The notes under the pieces are model-generated. The model made no database searches and had not been told where the DNA came from. It saw only the letters and a list, made by a program, of their open reading frames with translations. Both the position numbers and the translations under genes were made by a program. Positions 16,997 to 24,458 of a stretch of DNA of 64,000 nucleotides are shown here, one piece after another (within the stretch, counting starts at the first letter, position 1; each line of letters starts with the position of its first letter). The DNA lies in the NCBI GenBank assembly GCA_051867615.1, contig JBJDYU010000021.1:4285-68284 (forward strand), read 5' to 3'. Origin of the DNA: RGIG5472 sp051867615 (GTDB lineage: Bacteria > Bacillota > Clostridia > Oscillospirales > Oscillospiraceae).

Positions 16997-17677
16997 ATGC
17001 GAGAGGGAATCAATTCCGTTGAACTGTGCGGCGTGGTCGCCGCTGAACCAGTCTTTTCACACGAAAACCATGGGCAGGCTTTCTTCCGCTTCCTGCTGGA
17101 TGTGGACCGCCTGTCCGGCCAGACGGACCGGATCGAGGTGCTGGCGCTTTCCGCCACGCTGACGGCCACGCCGGTGGCGGCAGGGGCGCATCTGCGCGTT
17201 CTCGGCCAGCTGCGCTCCTACAACAACCGCAGCGCCGGCGGGCGGCGGCTCGTCATCTCCGTCCTTGCCAACGTCATCACCCCCTGGGAGGGTGAGGCCC
17301 GGAATGTGGTGCTGCTCTCCGGCGCGCTCTGCAAGCCGCCGGTCCTGCGGCGCACGCCCCTGGGGCGCAGCATCTGCGACGTGATGCTGGCGGTGAACCG
17401 CCGCTACGGCCGCAGCGACTACCTCCCCTGCATCGCCTGGGGACAGCTGGCCATGCAGGTGGGCGCCATGCCCGTGGGAGAGCGGCTGTCGCTGGAGGGC
17501 CGCATCCAGAGCCGCCTCTACACCAAGGTCGTGGACGGTATACCGGAGGAGCGCACCGCCTACGAGGTCTCCGTCATGCACCTGACGGAGGTAGAGGAGG
17601 AACCGGAGGAAGCGCCGGAGGAGGAAGCGGGACCGCCGGAGTCCCGGCAGGAGGAGACGTTCCCTCCGCAGACGTAA
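16997..17677 (+). CDS. Single-stranded-DNA-binding-like protein with tandem OB folds
   Basis: 226 aa. Two SSB-type OB-fold units are visible. The first (10-95) has INSVELCGVVAAEPVFSHENHGQAFFRFLLDV. The second (105-195) has RNVVLLSGALCKPPVLRRTPLGRSICDVMLAVNRRY and YLPCIAWGQLA, close to the usual SSB phrasing. An acidic tail (EVEEEPEEAPEEEAG) follows, as in SSB. It is not the canonical ssb, which would lie between rpsF and rpsR. A single-strand DNA role in repair or competence is inferred. ATG 16997 is chosen over GTG 16988 because AGAGGTG sits 6 nt ahead. Confidence 0.8.
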   Translation: MREGINSVELCGVVAAEPVFSHENHGQAFFRFLLDVDRLSGQTDRIEVLALSATLTATPVAAGAHLRVLGQLRSYNNRSAGGRRLVISVLANVITPWEGEARNVVLLSGALCKPPVLRRTPLGRSICDVMLAVNRRYGRSDYLPCIAWGQLAMQVGAMPVGERLSLEGRIQSRLYTKVVDGIPEERTAYEVSVMHLTEVEEEPEEAPEEEAGPPESRQEETFPPQT

Positions 17678-17685
17678 TATAAAGC

Positions 17686-17720
17686 AAGGCGGGCCGCGCA
17701 AAAATGCGGCCCGCCTTTTT
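17686..17720 (+). terminator. Terminator of the SSB-like gene
   Basis: AAGGCGGGCCGC / GCGGCCCGCCTT stem plus TTT, 9 nt after the stop. Confidence 0.88.
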
Positions 17721-17732
17721 CGTTACAGGGGT

Positions 17733-17761
17733 AAAAAGGGACGCACCCGCGGGTGCGTCCC
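17733..17761 (-). terminator. Terminator of the SLH protein gene
   Basis: Minus strand: GGGACGCACCCG/CGGGTGCGTCCC, a 12-bp perfect stem, followed by TTTTT, 33 nt after the stop. Confidence 0.85.
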
Positions 17762-17793
17762 TTCCCTCTCGTTTTTTAACGCTGTTGGCGTTC

Positions 17794-20364
17794 TCAGGCA
17801 ATAAAGGCCTTGTGGAAGCCGGTAAAGATCTTCGCCGCCGCGCCGCGGGTGGTGGAGCCGGTGGGGTTCAGGTAGCCCGCGTTGCCGCTGAGCAGGCCGA
17901 TCTCCAGTGCCCAGTTCATGGCGGCGACCATGGAGTTGGACACCTTTCCGGCATCCTTGAATCCTGCCAGGCCGTTGCTGCCGGCGCCGGTGGCAAAGCC
18001 CTGCTTGCTGGCATAGCGGTACAGCACGGCGATCATGGCCTGACGGGTCACGGGGGCGTTGGGCTGGAAGGTGCCGTCGTCATAGCCGCCCACAATGCCC
18101 GTGTTCACTGCCCACTTCACAGCGTTCACAAACTCGGAGTTGGTGATCTTGCTGCTGTCGGTGAAGGTCAGGACCTTGCTGTTGTAGGTGGTGGGAGAAC
18201 CGGCCATGCGGTAGAGGATAGTCACCATCTGAACGCGGGTCAGGGAGGAAACCGTGTCAAAGCTGGTGTCGGTCTTGCCGTTCATAATATTGTTGTTGTA
18301 AACATACTTGACGTACTCATAGTAGGTGTGATTCTCGTCGACATCCGTGAAAGGCGGCTCACCGTTGACCACGATCTCCACCACGCCGGACTTGGCAGCG
18401 CCGGAGCCGTAGGCGGTGAAGGGGATATAGACGGAATACTGGGTCTTGGGGCTGTAGGCGGCCCCGTAAGTCACGTCGGAGAGCGCCAGCTGCGTGGCGG
18501 TGGGATTGGCGTAGAACGCATTGGCGATCGTCGCCCAATAGCCGCCGGTGACCTTACCGGGAACCGTGTACAGCCGGCCGACTGCGGGCAGCTCGTCGAA
18601 GGTCACATAGCTCAGCGTAGCAGTGCTGCTGCCGGTGGCGGTGCGGTAGAAGCTCTGGAAGTCCGCGGTGCGGAAGGTCACGGACTGGCCGTAGGAGACA
18701 TCGTACTGGATGTCGCCGTCGGCGACGGCGATCACACGGAAGATGCCGTAGTAGTAGCCGGTGGCCTCCGTGGAAGTGCTGGTCGCGTAGTACTTGTAGC
18801 TGACCGTGAAGGGGATGTCATAGGTGCCGGCCTTGGTCACAGCGATGGTCACGTTCTTCAGGTCGCTGGCGCTCAGAGCGGTAGCGGTCAGCTTGGCACT
18901 GCCCTTATACAGGGTCCAGCCGGTGCCGCTGACGGTGGTGAACTTCACCGTGTCGAGAGCGACGCTGTAGTCTTTGCTCTGCTCGTCGTTCACGGCCTTC
19001 ACGAAGGTCTGGAACGCGTCGGCGCTGAACGGCGCGTCGCCGTCCACGGCCACGACGCCCATATCATAGGCGGCGGCGGTGAAGCTCACATTGACGCGGT
19101 AGGCCACCTGAGCGGCGTCGTAGCCGATCAGCTCCTCCGTCCAATCCGTGGTCTTGGGCGTCACCAGATAGCTGGTCACGTCCTTAACGGCAGTATCCGT
19201 ATAGGACGTGGACGCCGTGCTGCTGCTGTACTTCTGCACCTTGGCAATGCCGCTGATGCTGTCCAGATAGAACTCTTCCTTGGCAAAGAGGGCGTTCTGG
19301 TAAGCGGTGACGATAGCGCCCTTATAGTCGGACTTGAGGGTCAGGGTGCCCTTGTAGGTCACGCCGCCAGCCACAGCGGTAAGGCTCAGGGCCTGGCTGC
19401 CGATGGAACCGGCCTTGGCGGTGACGGTCAGGGAGTCGCTCAGCGTCACGCTGCTGGTAATGGCGGTACTGCCGTCATACAGCGTAAAGATACTGTCGTT
19501 GCCGGGTGCGGCAATGGAAACGCTGCTGACTTCAAGCTCTTGGTTGCCCGTCAGTCTCCGAAGCTCGGTTTGGATATCCGCTGCCAGTCCGGAAAGCTTC
19601 TCGGAAGAACCGTTGGTAATGATCTTATTGACGTTCAGCGTAGCTGCTGTGACGTTCAGCGTCACGGTGACGGTAGCCTCTACGCCGGTTTCATCTTCGG
19701 CAGTCTTGGCCATGCCGGTGAAGGTGTAAGTGTATGCTTTGCTCGTGACCTTGGTAGCGTCGGTGATGATGAACTTACCGCCCTCATAGGTGATGCCGTT
19801 ATATGCATCCAAAGTAGTCAACTCACCCAGAGTAACACCGGTGGGAACCGTGACATTTGTTGCCGTAAACGCCGCCTGACCAGGGGCAGAGAGATTCACG
19901 GTAGCGGTATACTTCGCCTCGGCTGTCAGCGTCACGCCGATATCAACGGTCTTCGGCTCGGCGGCAGACGGCGTTTCGGTGGTGGCAGACGGAGTTTCAG
20001 TACCGGCAGCCGGAGGATTATCGGTGGCGGCTTCCTTCTCAGTATACTTGACAGTCAGCGTGCCGCCGTTACCGTTTGTGTTGGCAGCATAGCTGACCGC
20101 GTCCGCAACTGCCGCCAGCGTATAGTAGTTGGTATCCAGCGTCACGCTAAAGCTGTTTGCGGTCAGCACAGGGGCATCCTTGCCGTAGGCGTACTTAACA
20201 GTCAGTACGCCGCCCGTGTAATTCTGCCCTGTAACGCCGGTGCCGCTGACGGTAACGCTCTTGACTACGTCAGCCGCCGTCGGCTCATCATCCGCGAACG
20301 CGGAGACGGTGAAGAAGCTCATGACCATGGAGAGGGCCAGGAGCAGGGACAATGCTTTCTTCAT
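17794..20364 (-). CDS. Secreted S-layer homology (SLH) domain protein
   Basis: 856 aa. A signal peptide (MKKALSLLLALSMVMSFF...AFA, cleavage near residue 24) is followed by ~640 residues of Thr/Ser/Ala-rich beta-type sequence, including a low-complexity PSATTETPSAAEPK stretch (~residues 120-140). Three SLH repeats close the protein (about 670-722, 732-786, 800-853), each with the FxDV...A..WA...GI..G....F.P...TR pattern. SLH domains bind pyruvylated secondary wall polymer. The next plus-strand gene (21214-23436) carries the CsaB pyruvyl transferase domain that would make this ligand. Likely an S-layer or surface adhesin; the repeat region's ligand is unknown. Confidence 0.93.
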   Translation of the reverse strand: MKKALSLLLALSMVMSFFTVSAFADDEPTAADVVKSVTVSGTGVTGQNYTGGVLTVKYAYGKDAPVLTANSFSVTLDTNYYTLAAVADAVSYAANTNGNGGTLTVKYTEKEAATDNPPAAGTETPSATTETPSAAEPKTVDIGVTLTAEAKYTATVNLSAPGQAAFTATNVTVPTGVTLGELTTLDAYNGITYEGGKFIITDATKVTSKAYTYTFTGMAKTAEDETGVEATVTVTLNVTAATLNVNKIITNGSSEKLSGLAADIQTELRRLTGNQELEVSSVSIAAPGNDSIFTLYDGSTAITSSVTLSDSLTVTAKAGSIGSQALSLTAVAGGVTYKGTLTLKSDYKGAIVTAYQNALFAKEEFYLDSISGIAKVQKYSSSTASTSYTDTAVKDVTSYLVTPKTTDWTEELIGYDAAQVAYRVNVSFTAAAYDMGVVAVDGDAPFSADAFQTFVKAVNDEQSKDYSVALDTVKFTTVSGTGWTLYKGSAKLTATALSASDLKNVTIAVTKAGTYDIPFTVSYKYYATSTSTEATGYYYGIFRVIAVADGDIQYDVSYGQSVTFRTADFQSFYRTATGSSTATLSYVTFDELPAVGRLYTVPGKVTGGYWATIANAFYANPTATQLALSDVTYGAAYSPKTQYSVYIPFTAYGSGAAKSGVVEIVVNGEPPFTDVDENHTYYEYVKYVYNNNIMNGKTDTSFDTVSSLTRVQMVTILYRMAGSPTTYNSKVLTFTDSSKITNSEFVNAVKWAVNTGIVGGYDDGTFQPNAPVTRQAMIAVLYRYASKQGFATGAGSNGLAGFKDAGKVSNSMVAAMNWALEIGLLSGNAGYLNPTGSTTRGAAAKIFTGFHKAFIA

Positions 20365-20428
20365 ATCGGTTCATCCTTTCTTTTCTGCTTGTACGCGGGC
20401 GCCCTTCGCCCATTCTCGTCCTGCCTTC

Positions 20429-20457
20429 ATTATAGGGGACAAGCCCGCCGTTTGCAA
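20429..20457 (-). promoter_or_regulatory. SLH gene promoter
   Basis: Minus strand TTGCAA (20452-20457), 17 bp, perfect TATAAT (20429-20434), 64 nt before the start codon. Confidence 0.7.
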
Positions 20458-20542
20458 GCGCCGGGGCCATGTTTTTCCTTTAAGTTTCTGTAAAGTTTTC
20501 CGCAGCCCATCCGCCGCCGTTCGGGACGCTGTGTTTTGACGT

Positions 20543-20576
20543 AAAAAAGCGGGGCCGGAGGGCTCCGGTCCCGCTT
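20543..20576 (-). terminator. Terminator of the DUF4330 gene
   Basis: Minus strand AAGCGGGACCGGA..TCCGGCCCCGCTT hairpin followed by TTTTTT, 26 nt after the stop. Confidence 0.85.
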
Positions 20577-20601
20577 CCTGTTTCATTTCCGGCAGACCCG
20601 C

Positions 20602-21072
20602 TCAGTCCGCCTTGCCCCACTCCACGAAGGTGATAACGCCCTTGTCAAACTCCAGGTACTGGGTCTTCAGCACGTGCTCCTTGCCCACGCGGACCTCCTG
20701 ACTGCCCACCTCGGTGGTCAGGACGGAGGCGTTGGCCACATTGCCCTCCACGGTGAAGATGAGATTGCAGTGGTAGGGGTCCTCCACCCACTGGCCGTCC
20801 GCGTAAATATAATACGGCTCCTTCTCCACGGCGGTGACATAGGAATCATACAGTACGCCGGAGGCCATGATCTGGGAGGGGACGTGCGCCGCCGCCGCGT
20901 CGTAGAGGTCGTTGCTCACGCCCTCGTACAGCACCTGGTATTTCAGCGTAATGGTGTCCGCGCCCCGGCTCTGGATGTTGTTCATGACCTTATAGCCCAA
21001 AAAGCCCACCACCGCCAGGATCAGCACCAGCACGATGACGTCGATGATATTGAAGCGTCTTTTCTTTTCCAT
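20602..21072 (-). CDS. DUF4330 family single-pass membrane protein
   Basis: 156 aa. A short basic cytoplasmic start (MEKKRRFNIID) precedes one membrane helix (VIVLVLILAVVGFLGYKV) and an extracytoplasmic domain with TITLKYQVLYEGVSNDLYDAA, matching the DUF4330 layout. The SD is aaggag. In related genomes such genes accompany wall-polysaccharide genes; here a glycosyltransferase-CsaB gene starts divergently. A supporting role in secondary polymer synthesis or export is only inferred from this location. Confidence 0.8.
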   Translation of the reverse strand: MEKKRRFNIIDVIVLVLILAVVGFLGYKVMNNIQSRGADTITLKYQVLYEGVSNDLYDAAAAHVPSQIMASGVLYDSYVTAVEKEPYYIYADGQWVEDPYHCNLIFTVEGNVANASVLTTEVGSQEVRVGKEHVLKTQYLEFDKGVITFVEWGKAD

Positions 21073-21087
21073 AGGGGTCTCCTTCGC

Positions 21088-21116
21088 TTGACCGCCCCGG
21101 GCGGCCAATGTATAAT
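21088..21116 (+). promoter_or_regulatory. Promoter of the glycosyltransferase-CsaB gene
   Basis: TTGACC (21088-21093), 17 bp, TATAAT (21111-21116), giving a ~90-nt leader. Confidence 0.75.
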
Positions 21117-21154
21117 GTTGAGATAACGGGACGGCCGGAACCGCCGCCGTCCTT

Positions 21155-21183
21155 AGTATAATGCAATCCCGGCGGTTGTACAA
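21155..21183 (-). promoter_or_regulatory. Promoter of the DUF4330 gene
   Basis: Minus strand TTGTAC (21178-21183), 17 bp, TATACT (21155-21160). It faces the plus-strand promoter, so the first ~25 nt of both transcripts are antisense to each other. Confidence 0.65.
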
Positions 21184-21213
21184 GCAGAATTTCTGATACG
21201 GAGATTTTTTCTC

Positions 21214-23436
21214 ATGAAAGTGATCCATCTCATCGGCGGCGGCGACACCGGCGGCGCCAAGACCCACCTGCTGAGCCTGCTCAGCGGTCTGAACCAGCAT
21301 ATCGAGGCCCATCTGGTCTCCTTCCGGGAGGGGGATTTCGCCGCGGACGCCCGCGCCCTCGGCATTCCCACCACGGTCATGGCGGGCAACAACATCCCCC
21401 GCATCTGCCGCCAGCTGCGGGACATGATCCGGGAGGGCGGCTATGAGGTCATCCACTGCCACGGCTCCCGGGCCAACATGATGGGCGCGCTGCTGCGGCG
21501 GCAGCTGGACGTGCCGGTGGTCTCCACCATCCACAGCGACTACAGGCTGGACTACATGGGCCGGCGCATGGGCGCGCTGGTGTACGGCAACATCAACGCC
21601 TGGGCCCTGCGGCACATGGACTACCGCATCGGCGTCTCCGACGCCATGGTGGACCTGCTGATCTCCCGGGGCTTCCCGCCGGAGAGCTTTTACGCCATCT
21701 ATAACGGTCTCGACTTCACGGTGCCGGAGATCACGGAGGAGAGGCTGGGCTACCTCCGCTCTCTCGGCGCGCAGGTGGAGGAGGACAGCGTGGTGGTGGG
21801 CGTCGCGGCCCGGCTGGACCCGGTGAAGGACATCGCGACGCTCATCCGGGGCTTTGCCCAGGCGTACCGGACGTGCGATAAGCTGCGGCTCGTCATCGCG
21901 GGAGACGGCGCGGAAAAGGAGCGGCTGCAGGCCCTGGCCCGGGAGCTGGGGGTGGAAAATCAGGTCTGCTTCGCGGGCTGGATCTCCGGCGGTATGGACC
22001 GTTTTTACCACGCCCTTGACATCAATACCCTCACCTCCCTCTCCGAGACCTTCCCCTATGTGCTGACGGAGGGGGCGCGGCACCGTCTCGCCACGGTGGC
22101 CTCCCGGGTGGGCGGCATCCCGCAGCTTATCGACCACGGCGTCAGCGGTATGCTGTTCCCCGCGGGGGACAGCGAAGCGCTGGGCCGGTGTCTTGAGAAG
22201 CTGGCGCAGGACGCGGCGCTGCGCCGCCGTCTCGGAGAGGCGCTGCACGAAAAGGCCTCCCGCCGCTTTTCCCTCGAAAGCACCATCGAGACGCAGCTCC
22301 ACATTTACGATGAAATTCTCCGCCGCTATCATCGTCCCGAACGGCAGCGGGACGGCGTGGTGATCTGCGGGGCTTACGGCCGGGGCAACGCCGGCGACGA
22401 CGCCATCTTGCAGGCCATCATCGGCGAGATGCGGAGCATCGACCGGGATATCCCCATCACCGTCGTCTCCCGGAACCCGCAGGAGACACGGCAGACCCTG
22501 CGGGTCAACGCCGCCCACACCTTCGACTATTTCGCCTGGCGCAAAGCCATGCGCCGCAGCCGCCTGTATATCAACGGCGGCGGCAACCTGATTCAGGACG
22601 TGACCTCCAGCCGCTCCCTCTGGTACTATCTCTCCAGCATCATTTCCGCCAAACGCGCGGGCTGCCGGGTACAGATGTACGGCTGCGGCATCGGCCCGCT
22701 GCTGCGCCAAAAACACCGCCCGCTGGTGGCAAAGGTGCTGAACCGCTATGTGGACGTCATCACCCTGCGGGAGCCGGACTCTTTGGAGCAGCTGCGCCGC
22801 ATCGGCGTCACCGCCCCTCGCATCGAGCTGACCGCCGATCCCGCCCTGACCCTTCCGCCGGCGGAGGACGCCCGCATCGACAGCGTCCTGCTCTCCGCCG
22901 GCATCCCGGTGGAGGGGCGCTATATGGCTATTTCGCTCAGAAACTGGGATGGCTTCGCCGCCAAGGCGCCTCTGTTCGGCCGTCTGGCGGAGCATATGTA
23001 TGAGGCGCACGGCCTGACCCCCATTTTCCTGTCGGTTGAAAAAAAGCAGGACCCGCAGGCCGCGGCGCTCGCGGCGGAGGGCCTCCGCTGCCCCCACTAC
23101 TTTATCAACGGCGCGGAGCGCATCGACGACATCATCGGCATCCTCAGCCGCATGGAGGCGGTGGTCTCCATGCGCCTGCACACGCTGATCTTCGCCGCGG
23201 GACAGGGCACGCCGCTGGTGGGCGTGGTGTACGATCCCAAGGTCAGCTCCTTCCTCCGCTACATCGGGGAGGAACGCTACGCGGAGCTGGGCACGCTGAC
23301 GGAGGCGGAGCTGCTTCGCCTGACGGACGAGGCCGTGGGCAGCTTCGGCGACAAGGCCGCCCAGGTGGCGGCGGTGGAGCGGCTCCGGGCCATCGAGCAC
23401 GGAAACGTGGCCCGGGCGGCAGAGCTGCTGGGCTGA
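21214..23436 (+). CDS. csaB: Fusion: GT4 glycosyltransferase and polysaccharide pyruvyl transferase CsaB
   Basis: 740 aa. Residues 1-372 form a GT-B glycosyltransferase (HLIGGGDTGGAKTHLLSLL, IHCHGSRANMMGALL, YNGLDFTV, GVAARLDPVKDI, ETFPYVLTEGARHRLA, GGIPQLI). Residues 381-740 form a CsaB pyruvyl transferase: ICGAYGRGNAGDDAILQAI (384-402), RLYINGGGNLIQD, YGCGIGPL, SMRLHTLIFAA, near-C-terminal YDPKVSSF. CsaB adds pyruvate ketals to secondary wall polymer, the ligand of SLH domains, and the neighbouring gene encodes an SLH protein. No stop or internal SD separates the halves, so a genuine fusion is likely. The SD itself is weak (ggag, ~10 nt before the ATG). Confidence 0.93.
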   Translation: MKVIHLIGGGDTGGAKTHLLSLLSGLNQHIEAHLVSFREGDFAADARALGIPTTVMAGNNIPRICRQLRDMIREGGYEVIHCHGSRANMMGALLRRQLDVPVVSTIHSDYRLDYMGRRMGALVYGNINAWALRHMDYRIGVSDAMVDLLISRGFPPESFYAIYNGLDFTVPEITEERLGYLRSLGAQVEEDSVVVGVAARLDPVKDIATLIRGFAQAYRTCDKLRLVIAGDGAEKERLQALARELGVENQVCFAGWISGGMDRFYHALDINTLTSLSETFPYVLTEGARHRLATVASRVGGIPQLIDHGVSGMLFPAGDSEALGRCLEKLAQDAALRRRLGEALHEKASRRFSLESTIETQLHIYDEILRRYHRPERQRDGVVICGAYGRGNAGDDAILQAIIGEMRSIDRDIPITVVSRNPQETRQTLRVNAAHTFDYFAWRKAMRRSRLYINGGGNLIQDVTSSRSLWYYLSSIISAKRAGCRVQMYGCGIGPLLRQKHRPLVAKVLNRYVDVITLREPDSLEQLRRIGVTAPRIELTADPALTLPPAEDARIDSVLLSAGIPVEGRYMAISLRNWDGFAAKAPLFGRLAEHMYEAHGLTPIFLSVEKKQDPQAAALAAEGLRCPHYFINGAERIDDIIGILSRMEAVVSMRLHTLIFAAGQGTPLVGVVYDPKVSSFLRYIGEERYAELGTLTEAELLRLTDEAVGSFGDKAAQVAAVERLRAIEHGNVARAAELLG

Positions 23437-23447
23437 CGAAAACAAAA

Positions 23448-23484
23448 AGCGGGACGCCGTCCGGATGGACGGCGTCCTGTTTTC
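23448..23484 (+). terminator. Terminator of the csaB fusion gene
   Basis: GGACGCCGTCC-GGAT-GGACGGCGTCC stem plus TGTTTTC. Confidence 0.75.
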
Positions 23485-23494
23485 GCATTTACAT

Positions 23495-23695
23495 TTATGA
23501 AATGGCGAGGAACGGGGAGCAGGCTTCCTCCCTGCTTTTTTGCAGCGCCCGCTGTGCCGAGATGGTTGCCAGCGTATCGCCCAGCTGGGTCAGCATACTG
23601 CCCAGCAGCGCCAGTTCCTCCTCGCTTTCGATGCAGTTCGCCACCGCTACCGCCAGCGTGTTCAGCGCCGTTGTGAGCGCGAGGGCGTCCTCCAT
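23495..23695 (-). CDS. Small DUF6774-type protein
   Basis: 66 aa: MEDALALTTALNTLAVA, then ANCIESEEELALLGSMLTQLGDTLATI. Two amphipathic helices with the LGSMLTQLGDTLATI block typical of short DUF6774 proteins in Clostridia. ATG 23695 has a strong SD (ggggaggtgg) 8 nt upstream. It follows the YetF gene by 35 nt on the same strand. No known function. Confidence 0.75.
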   Translation of the reverse strand: MEDALALTTALNTLAVAVANCIESEEELALLGSMLTQLGDTLATISAQRALQKSREEACSPFLAIS

Positions 23696-23730
23696 AGGCT
23701 CCACCTCCCCGGCCATCCTATGCGCGAGCC

Positions 23731-24405
23731 TCACGTCATGGGATAGACCGTCAGCTCCCTGTCCCGGTCGCAGAGGGCCAGGAACACCTCCTCCGGCTTG
23801 CCGCCCCGCTTGCGCTCCAGCGACCGGCGCAGCCAGGTCTCGTCCACCCCCAGGTGCGTCAGCGCGTCCCACTGGATCTCTCCGTCCATGATGACCGGCG
23901 TCATCAGAAATTCCTGCGGCGGCTGCACGTGCAGATCCGCCGGAGTCGCGGGCCGCGTCCCCACGGTGGGCAGGATGCTGACGCGCCCGTTGTGCTCCAG
24001 CAGCGCCGTCTGGATCTGGGACAGGTCGAAATACCCCTCCGTGCGGCAGGCGCAGAGGAAATCGTCCAGATCCATCTTGGCCTTGCGGAAGCTCTCCCGG
24101 TAGAGCTTGCCGTTGTCCAGCAGCACCACCGGCGTGCCGCTGATCTGCTTGCGCACCGTCCGGGAGTGGTTGGTGACCACCGAGATGAGGAACGCGACCA
24201 CGGCGTAGAGGACCATAGCCAGCAGCGGCTGCCAGGGCTTTTCCAGCTCGGTGGCCAGCTCCGCGGCGATGGAGCCGATGGTGATGCCCACGACATAGTC
24301 GAACATGGTCATCTGATAGACCTGCTTGTGGCCCATGAGCTTCGTCAGCAGGAACATCGCCACCAGAGACAGCAGCGTGGTGAGAACGATAGTCAGCACT
24401 TCCAT
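23731..24405 (-). CDS. YetF/DUF421 family membrane protein
   Basis: 224 aa. Three N-terminal membrane helices (1-85: EVLTIVLTTLLSLVAMFLLT, MTMFDYVVGITIGSIAAELA, LLAMVLYAVVAFLISVV) precede the DUF421 cytoplasmic domain with 'GTPVVLLDNGKLYRESFRKAKMDLDDFL' and 'EHNGRVSILP'. YetF proteins are associated with Bacillus spores and stress, with no assigned activity. The SD gggagg lies inside the 3' arm of a hairpin that also looks like the ClC terminator, so translation may depend on opening that structure. Confidence 0.9.
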   Translation of the reverse strand: MEVLTIVLTTLLSLVAMFLLTKLMGHKQVYQMTMFDYVVGITIGSIAAELATELEKPWQPLLAMVLYAVVAFLISVVTNHSRTVRKQISGTPVVLLDNGKLYRESFRKAKMDLDDFLCACRTEGYFDLSQIQTALLEHNGRVSILPTVGTRPATPADLHVQPPQEFLMTPVIMDGEIQWDALTHLGVDETWLRRSLERKRGGKPEEVFLALCDRDRELTVYPMT

Positions 24406-24451
24406 AAAAAGACCTCCCGCAGCATACTGTGTCACAGTATGCCCCGGGAGG
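24406..24451 (-). terminator. ClC terminator overlapping the yetF ribosome-binding site
   Basis: Minus strand: CCTCCCG-gg-GCATACTGTG-a-CACAGTATGC-tg-CGGGAGG followed by TCTTTTT and then the yetF ATG. The 3' arm (gggagg) is the yetF SD and the T-run abuts its start codon. Confidence 0.65.
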
Positions 24452-24458
24452 CGATATT

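Noticed and set aside
17704..20493. 929-codon plus-strand ORF opposite the SLH gene
   Set aside because: Antisense shadow of a convincing signal-peptide/SLH protein; begins inside a terminator.
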